A DNA stretch of 9,966 nt from Acetobacteraceae bacterium (GTDB lineage Bacteria; Pseudomonadota; Alphaproteobacteria; Acetobacterales; Acetobacteraceae): the NCBI GenBank assembly GCA_003506895.1, contig DNXO01000126.1:1-9966 (forward strand). The letters are read 5' to 3'. Each line of letters starts with the position of its first letter. Position 1 is the stretch's first letter. Position numbers and translations under genes: made by a program. Shown here in pieces: positions 6,309-9,966 of this stretch. The notes under the pieces are model-generated. The model saw nothing but the letters and a program-made list of their open reading frames with translations. It was not told where the DNA came from and did no database searches.

Positions 6309-6641
6309 ATGGCTAAGCCTGAACTCGGCACCAAGCGGGTTTGCGTCGCGTGCGGCACGCGATTCTACGACCTGACGAAATCACCCGCCGTCTGCCCCAA
6401 ATGCGGAACGGAACAGCCGATCGAACAGCCGCGTCCGCGTCGCACCGGCGGCAACGTCGTCGAAGACAAGCGTCCGAAGAAGCCGACACCGGCGCCCGAG
6501 GACGTTGATGTGGAAGTCGAAGGCGTCGAGGAGGTCGAGGACGAAGACGTCCTGGAGGCCGCCGACGATCTGGAAGACGATACCGATGTCATCGGCGGCG
6601 ACATCGAGGTCGAGACCGACCACGACGAGAACGAACGCTAG
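6309..6641 (+). CDS. FYDLN-acid domain zinc-ribbon protein (TIGR02300 type)
   Basis: This encodes 110 residues from ATG 6309 (MAKPELGTKR). The frame extends to 6243, but the extra 22 residues do not fit the family, and GAAGGG (6291-6296) lies 12 bases before 6309, a slightly long spacing. Residues 1-38 carry two CxxC pairs (Cys12/15 and Cys29/32) forming a rubredoxin-like zinc ribbon, with the signature RFYDL at 18-22. A basic proline-rich hinge (41-63) leads to a strongly acidic tail (64-110) of Asp, Glu and Val. This matches the alphaproteobacterial family I know as TIGR02300; its function is not established. The position divergent from aroA-cmk fits the conserved context. It converges on the YdcF-like gene across a hairpin. 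Confidence 0.9.
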   Translation: MAKPELGTKRVCVACGTRFYDLTKSPAVCPKCGTEQPIEQPRPRRTGGNVVEDKRPKKPTPAPEDVDVEVEGVEEVEDEDVLEAADDLEDDTDVIGGDIEVETDHDENER

Positions 6642-6654
6642 AACCAGACTGTCG

Positions 6655-6681
6655 CCTTGGTCCGTCGTATGCGGGCCAAGG
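6655..6681. terminator. 10-bp hairpin between convergent genes
   Basis: CCTTGGTCCG (6655-6664) pairs with CGGGCCAAGG (6672-6681), including one T-G wobble, around a 7-base loop. It begins 13 bases after the FYDLN gene stop and ends 8 bases before the YdcF-like gene stop, so it could serve both strands. There is no T-run on either side, so termination may be weak or Rho-assisted. Confidence 0.45.
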
Positions 6682-6689
6682 TGTATTCG

Positions 6690-7205
6690 TCAGACCTGTC
6701 CCGTGACGCGAAGCCAGAGCATCAGCAACGCATCATAGGGCAGGGCGGGCGTTTCTCTCAGCCGCCAGTACCAACGCCGCCATGGGCTCGTTGCCGCCGG
6801 AACCGGGGGTGGCGGGCACGCGCGCGCCTTGATCCCGGCGAGCCGCAGCAGGACCAGACAGCGCGGCAGGTGATAGGCGCTGGTGCAGGCGTAAACCGGC
6901 GTTCGGCCCAGCAGGCGGATAACCGCCCGCACGGAACTTAACGTATCAGTACCGGTCGTTTCCTGGACGATGGATGCGATCGGATACCCGGCGTTGTCCA
7001 GCAGGTGTGCCATGACCGTCGCCTCCGCGTCGCCGTAACGGCCTTTCGCACCGGTGGGAATGAACAGCGGCCGGGCAAAGCCCCTGCCAAATCGGGCTGC
7101 GGCGTCCACCCGGTGGCGCAATGTCTGGCTGGGTTGCCCGTCCGGACGCACCGCTGCGCCGAAGATGACGATCACCGCATCATAGTCCGCCGGGTTGACT
7201 TTCAT
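6690..7205 (-). CDS. YdcF/DUF218-family protein
   Basis: This encodes 171 residues from ATG 7205, with a close GGAG three bases upstream. It fits the DUF218 (YdcF) pattern: an N-terminal strand VIVIFGAAV (11-19), PTGAKG (50-55, where the family often has SGG), Glu61 and Glu82 in the EATVMAHLL...IVQETTGTDTLSS region, and TSAYHLPR (108-115) with His112 and Arg115. There is no N-terminal membrane anchor, so this is the short cytoplasmic form. A Pro-rich and Trp-rich tail (130-150) is specific to this copy. The family's biochemical role is poorly defined; E. coli YdcF is reported to bind S-adenosylmethionine, and other members act in envelope processes. Only 38 bases separate its start from that of the divergent dioxygenase gene. 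Confidence 0.85.
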   Translation of the reverse strand: MKVNPADYDAVIVIFGAAVRPDGQPSQTLRHRVDAAARFGRGFARPLFIPTGAKGRYGDAEATVMAHLLDNAGYPIASIVQETTGTDTLSSVRAVIRLLGRTPVYACTSAYHLPRCLVLLRLAGIKARACPPPPVPAATSPWRRWYWRLRETPALPYDALLMLWLRVTGQV

Positions 7206-7233
7206 CGGCTCCGTTTCCCATGCTCCGGCTAAC

Positions 7234-7238
7234 GGAGG
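7234..7238 (+). promoter_or_regulatory. Shine-Dalgarno GGAGG fixing the dioxygenase start
   Basis: GGAGG is followed by 5 bases and ATG 7244. This favours 7244 over the upstream in-frame ATG at 7220, which has no ribosome site and would put GGAGG inside the coding region. Confidence 0.75.
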
Positions 7239-7243
7239 AAGCC

Positions 7244-8071
7244 ATGAAGATGCTGACGGAAACCGCGGTCCGGCAATACCAGGACCAGGGCTACTATTCG
7301 CCCATCCGCGTTATGCCCCGTGCCGAGGCAGATGCGCTGCGGGCGAAGCTGGAGGATTTTGAGGCGGATGCCGGGATCCTGGCCGGAAAGCTGCGGCACA
7401 AATCGCATCTGCTGTTCACCTGGCTGAACGACCTGATCCGCCATCCCCGCATTCTGGACGCGGTGGAGGACGTGCTGGGTCCGAACATTCTGTGTTGGGG
7501 CAGCTCGTTCTTTATCAAGGAACCCCGCAATCCGGCGTTCGTGTCCTGGCATCAGGACTCCACCTATTGGGGGCTGGACCCCGCCGACGTGATGACCGCC
7601 TGGGTCGCGCTGTCGGACAGCACCGCGGCCAATGGCGCGATGCGGGTCATTCCGGGCTCGCATAAGCTGGCGCAGGTGGCGCATCGGGATACCTTCAGCC
7701 CGGACAATCTTCTGAGTCGCGGCCAAGAGGTGATGGTCGATGTCGATGAGCGGCAGGCGGTGATGATGCCGCTTCAGGCCGGCGAGATGTCGCTGCACCA
7801 TGTCCGCCTGATCCACGGGTCCGACCCCAACCCGTCGGATCTGCGGCGGATCGGGTTCGCGATCCGCTATATCCCGACGACGGTGCGGCAGGTGGCTGGG
7901 TCCCACGATCACGCCACGCTGGTGCGCGGTGTTGATACATACCGTCATTTCGAGCCGGAAGAGTGGCCCGATGCGGATATGTCGCCGCGGGCACTGGCCT
8001 ATCATGAGGCGGTGACCGGCGCGCATGCGGCGATATTGATGCGCGAAACCGGGAAGGAAATGCGGGCCTGA
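7244..8071 (+). CDS. Phytanoyl-CoA dioxygenase (PhyH) family Fe(II)/2-oxoglutarate oxygenase
   Basis: This encodes 275 residues from ATG 7244. The iron-binding triad is complete: His103 and Asp105 in SWHQDSTYWG, and His191 in LIHGSDPN. Arg201/Arg202 in DLRRIGFAIRY probably hold the 2-oxoglutarate carboxylate. ALSDSTAANGAMRVIPGSH (122-140) is the typical PhyH core strand and loop. No signal peptide is present, so it is cytoplasmic. The family hydroxylates or otherwise oxidises varied small molecules using O2 and 2-oxoglutarate; phytanoyl-CoA itself is only one substrate, and the sequence does not show which applies here. A ketopantoate-reductase-family gene follows 74 bases later on the same strand, so joint transcription is plausible. 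An antisense frame of 265 codons was dismissed. Confidence 0.92.
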   Translation: MKMLTETAVRQYQDQGYYSPIRVMPRAEADALRAKLEDFEADAGILAGKLRHKSHLLFTWLNDLIRHPRILDAVEDVLGPNILCWGSSFFIKEPRNPAFVSWHQDSTYWGLDPADVMTAWVALSDSTAANGAMRVIPGSHKLAQVAHRDTFSPDNLLSRGQEVMVDVDERQAVMMPLQAGEMSLHHVRLIHGSDPNPSDLRRIGFAIRYIPTTVRQVAGSHDHATLVRGVDTYRHFEPEEWPDADMSPRALAYHEAVTGAHAAILMRETGKEMRA

Positions 8072-8145
8072 ACCGCGATCCGCGTAGCTTTATCGCCCCA
8101 GAGTTCCGTTGTAAGTACGGTCAAACGCATTGAGGGAAACGACAC

Positions 8146-9210
8146 ATGGGTAAGCGTATCGCGGTCATTGGCGCCGGAGCGGTCGGCGGTTATGCGGGTG
8201 CTCATATGGCCGCGGCCGGTCACGACGTGACCCTGATCGATGCGTGGCCCGAGCATGTGGAGTACATGAAGGCGCATGGGATGGAGATCTTCGGCATGAC
8301 GCCGGAGGAGCGCCTGTCGGTCAAAGTCAATGCGATGCACCTTACCGAAGTGCAGAATCTGGCGAAGCAGAAGCCGATCGACATCGCGTTCGTTGCGGTC
8401 AAGTCGTACGACACCATATGGGCGACAACGATGATCCGGCAGTATCTGGCGGCGTCGGGCTGCGTGGTGTCGATGCAGAATTGCATCAACGAGGAACGCG
8501 TCGCCGGCGTTGTCGGCTGGGGTCGGACGCTGGGCTGCATCGTTACCGGCGGCGTTGGCGTCGATCTGTATCAGCCGGGCCATATCCGCCGGGGTTATGC
8601 GAAACGGGCTGATATCACCTCGTTCTACATAGGCGAACCCAGTGGCAAGATCACCAAACGGTCGCAGGAAATCGCTGAGATCATGGCGAGCGTCGATGCC
8701 TCCAAGGCCACGGACAATCTGTGGGGGGAGCGTTGGACGAAGTTGTGTGTGAACGGGATGCGCAACGGTGTTTCGGCAGCGACCGGTATGGGAGGCAATG
8801 CGCGCGACAACCACACGGCGGTGCGGCGCATCTGCATCCAATTGGGCGGCGAGTCGGTGCGGGTCGGCCAAAAGCTGGGTTATAAACTGGGGAAAGTCGG
8901 CGCGCTGCCATACGAGATGCTGGCTAAGGCGATGGAAGGCGATGCCACATCCTATAAAGAGATCGAACGCCTGATGACCGAGGGCGGGGCCGGGCAGGCG
9001 GAACGCAGCGACTATCAGCGGCCATCGATGGCGCAGGATATGGAAAAGGGCCGGCGCACCGAAATCGAGTTCATGAACGGTTTCATCGCCAGCGAAGGGG
9101 CCAGGGTTGGGGTCAGCGCGCCGACGCATGAGATGCTGACGCGGCAGGTGCTGCGGGTGGAACGCGGCGAAATCCCCGCTCGGCCGGAAAATGTGCTGGT
9201 GAATACTTAG
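8146..9210 (+). CDS. Ketopantoate reductase family (PanE/ApbA-like) oxidoreductase
   Basis: This encodes 354 residues from ATG 8146, with GAGGGA (8132-8137) 8 bases upstream. The N-terminal Rossmann fold has AVIGAGAVGG (6-15), binding NAD(P)H. Positions matching the E. coli PanE catalytic set are all kept: Lys86 (VAVKSYD), Asn112 (MQNCIN), Lys199, Asn203 and Asn207 (KLCVNGMRN), Ser294 (RPSMAQDM) and Glu306 (TEIEFMNG). The Ser-to-Glu spacing of 12 is the same as in E. coli. It is about 50 residues longer than classical PanE, with the extra length mostly in the helical C-terminal half (230-290). True PanE reduces 2-dehydropantoate to pantoate for pantothenate. This longer form, next to a PhyH oxygenase and no other pan genes, may instead act on another 2-oxo acid in a catabolic route, so the symbol panE is withheld. 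Confidence 0.9.
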   Translation: MGKRIAVIGAGAVGGYAGAHMAAAGHDVTLIDAWPEHVEYMKAHGMEIFGMTPEERLSVKVNAMHLTEVQNLAKQKPIDIAFVAVKSYDTIWATTMIRQYLAASGCVVSMQNCINEERVAGVVGWGRTLGCIVTGGVGVDLYQPGHIRRGYAKRADITSFYIGEPSGKITKRSQEIAEIMASVDASKATDNLWGERWTKLCVNGMRNGVSAATGMGGNARDNHTAVRRICIQLGGESVRVGQKLGYKLGKVGALPYEMLAKAMEGDATSYKEIERLMTEGGAGQAERSDYQRPSMAQDMEKGRRTEIEFMNGFIASEGARVGVSAPTHEMLTRQVLRVERGEIPARPENVLVNT

Positions 9211-9222
9211 GCGAGGCTCGCC
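9210..9222. repeat. Short palindrome at the end of the reductase gene
   Basis: GGCGAGGCTCGCC overlaps the last base of the TAG stop and reads as a 5- to 6-bp stem with almost no loop. No T-run follows. It may contribute to the 3' end of the reductase transcript, but support is weak. Confidence 0.3.
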
Positions 9223-9233
9223 AAAGATAGGTT

Positions 9234-9309
9234 CTCGTTGCGCCGGGCCATCCGCTCTCTCTCGTCATGGCCGGAACAAGTCCGGCCATGACGGGAAGAG
9301 GGCAACGAG
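9234..9309. repeat. Nested intergenic inverted repeat
   Basis: The inner element is a perfect 13-bp inverted repeat: CGTCATGGCCGGA (9263-9275) and TCCGGCCATGACG (9281-9293) with the 5-base spacer ACAAG. The stem extends three further pairs if one T-G wobble is allowed (9260-9296). Around it, CTCGTTGC (9234-9241) and GCAACGAG (9302-9309) form a perfect outer 8-bp inverted repeat. It lies between the convergent reductase and CDGSH genes, so it could end transcription from both sides. The TGGCCGGA/TCCGGCCA core resembles dispersed palindromes that I recall as abundant in alphaproteobacterial intergenic regions. Confidence 0.7.
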
Positions 9310-9348
9310 TGCCCCGCGGCCGCTATCAGCGACCGTCCCGGCGAGCGA

Positions 9349-9597
9349 CTACGGCAGGTTCTTGTGCGAACCGTCGCAACGCGGCGCATTGCCGGTCGCC
9401 TTACAGCCACAGAACCCGATCGTTCCGGATTCAATCGCTTCGTACTTCATCGGCGAAAACGCCGAACCCTTGTGCGAACCGTCACAGAACGGCTGCTTGC
9501 TGCTCTTGCCGCAGGAGCACCACCAATAGGATTTCCCGGCTTCAACCTCGACTTTGTAGGAGCCCTTCTGGGCAACGACGGGCAGTGATTCGGACAT
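9349..9597 (-). CDS. Double-CDGSH iron-sulfur domain protein
   Basis: This encodes 82 residues from ATG 9597, chosen because AGGGGA (9604-9609) lies 6 bases upstream; an ATG at 9630 in the same frame lacks this and adds 11 residues without similarity to the domain. Two complete CDGSH motifs of the form CxCxx(S/T)xxxPxCDGSH are present. The first has Cys27, Cys29, Cys38 and His42, and the second Cys63, Cys65, Cys74 and His78. Each should bind a [2Fe-2S] cluster by three Cys and one His. There is no membrane anchor, so it is a small soluble protein. Bacterial members are thought to handle electrons or iron-sulfur clusters; the partner is unknown. It lies downstream of the CoA-transferase gene on the same strand, separated by 78 bases containing a GC-rich hairpin. 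Confidence 0.93.
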   Translation of the reverse strand: MSESLPVVAQKGSYKVEVEAGKSYWWCSCGKSSKQPFCDGSHKGSAFSPMKYEAIESGTIGFCGCKATGNAPRCDGSHKNLP

Positions 9598-9640
9598 ACG
9601 ATTTCCCCTGGCCTTGTTTTGATCTGGCACGAGGGGATCG

Positions 9641-9662
9641 CCCCCGCGTGCTTGCGCGGGGG
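9641..9662 (-). terminator. GC-rich hairpin between CoA-transferase and CDGSH genes
   Basis: CCCCCGCG (9641-9648) and CGCGGGGG (9655-9662) form a perfect 8-bp stem with a 6-base loop. It starts 13 bases after the scoB-like stop on the minus strand. No T-run follows in that direction, so it is either a weak or Rho-assisted terminator or an mRNA-stabilising stem that separates expression of the two genes. Confidence 0.45.
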
Positions 9663-9675
9663 TAACGTAACCGGA

Positions 9676-9966
9676 TCAGGCCGCGACCGCCAACCCCGCC
9701 GCGATGGTAAACGGCGCCTCGGTCTTCTCGTGCAGTTCCGCCAGGGTGACGTCGGGCGCGATATCCACCAGCACCAGACCGTCGTCGTGACCCTTGGCCG
9801 TGACCTCGAACACGCCCAGGTCGGTGATGATCAGGTCCACCACGCCGGCGCCGGTCAGCGGCAGGTTGCAGCGCTTCAGCAGCTTGGGCTTGCCGCCGGC
9901 GGTGTGTTCCATCAGCACCACCACGCGCCGCACGCCAGCCACCAGGTCCATCGCGCCGCCCATGCC
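9676..9966 (-). CDS. 3-oxoacid CoA-transferase subunit B, C-terminal part (partial)
   Basis: About 96 C-terminal residues of a roughly 210-220 residue subunit are present; the start lies beyond the window. The run MGGAMDLVAGVRRVVVLMEH, then CNLPLTGAGVVDLIITDLGVF and VTLAELHEKTEAPF, is characteristic of the B subunit (ScoB/AtoA/PcaJ group). The enzyme moves CoA between succinyl-CoA or acetyl-CoA and a 3-oxoacid such as acetoacetate or 3-oxoadipate. The subunit A gene would be expected just upstream, outside the window. Which 3-oxoacid is used cannot be told from this fragment, so no symbol is given. Confidence 0.93.
   Translation of the reverse strand, partial: GMGGAMDLVAGVRRVVVLMEHTAGGKPKLLKRCNLPLTGAGVVDLIITDLGVFEVTAKGHDDGLVLVDIAPDVTLAELHEKTEAPFTIAAGLAVAA

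Noticed and set aside
7220..7243. Upstream ATG of the PhyH-family gene
   Set aside because: It has no Shine-Dalgarno, whereas GGAGG sits 5 bases before ATG 7244.
7229..8026. 265-codon minus-strand frame
   Set aside because: It is antisense to the PhyH-family gene with its complete iron-binding triad.
8002..9129. 375-codon minus-strand frame
   Set aside because: It is long, but antisense to the reductase gene, which keeps all PanE catalytic residues; the product is His/Arg-rich with no recognisable domain.

Overview
The window looks like chromosomal DNA of a high-GC alphaproteobacterium, most likely a rhodospirillalean such as an Acetobacteraceae member. This is inferred from the GC-rich codon use, from the FYDLN-acid gene divergent from aroA-cmk (a common alphaproteobacterial neighbourhood), from a class II-like AroA, and from an intergenic palindrome built on a TGGCCGGA/TCCGGCCA core, a type I recall as widespread in alphaproteobacteria. 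No rRNA, tRNA, CRISPR array, transposase or integrase was seen. No stretch above 300 bases lacks a gene.

Left region (1-1865, all + strand). It opens with the C-terminus of a protein made of near-identical 17-residue repeats, then a clear intrinsic terminator and a second terminator-like hairpin. Next come a 260-residue protein that resembles, from memory, the DUF6065 family, and a secreted SGNH/GDSL-type hydrolase. The repeat protein plus its uncharacterised neighbour is the least explained and most interesting part of the window. A multi-core peptide precursor is one possibility, but this is inference.

Central region (1898-6141, all - strand). aroA (EPSP synthase) and cmk (cytidylate kinase) overlap by 4 bases at a GTGA and are probably translationally coupled. 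Downstream of cmk, where rpsA is often found, lies a 721-residue regulator-like protein: winged helix, bacterial transcriptional activator domain, proline/alanine-rich linker, TolB-like domain and TPR region. It converges on the hydrolase gene.

Right-central region (6309-9210). An FYDLN-acid zinc-ribbon protein diverges from aroA and converges on a YdcF/DUF218-like gene, with a 10-bp hairpin between them. Only 37-38 bases separate the start codons of the YdcF-like gene and a divergent phytanoyl-CoA dioxygenase-family gene. The latter is followed 74 bases on by a ketopantoate-reductase-family gene with all key PanE catalytic positions preserved. These two + strand genes may form an operon, but the substrate is not evident.

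Right edge (9211-9966). A nested inverted repeat lies between the reductase and a convergent double-CDGSH iron-sulfur protein gene. Upstream of the latter is the C-terminal part of a 3-oxoacid CoA-transferase subunit B, cut by the window end.
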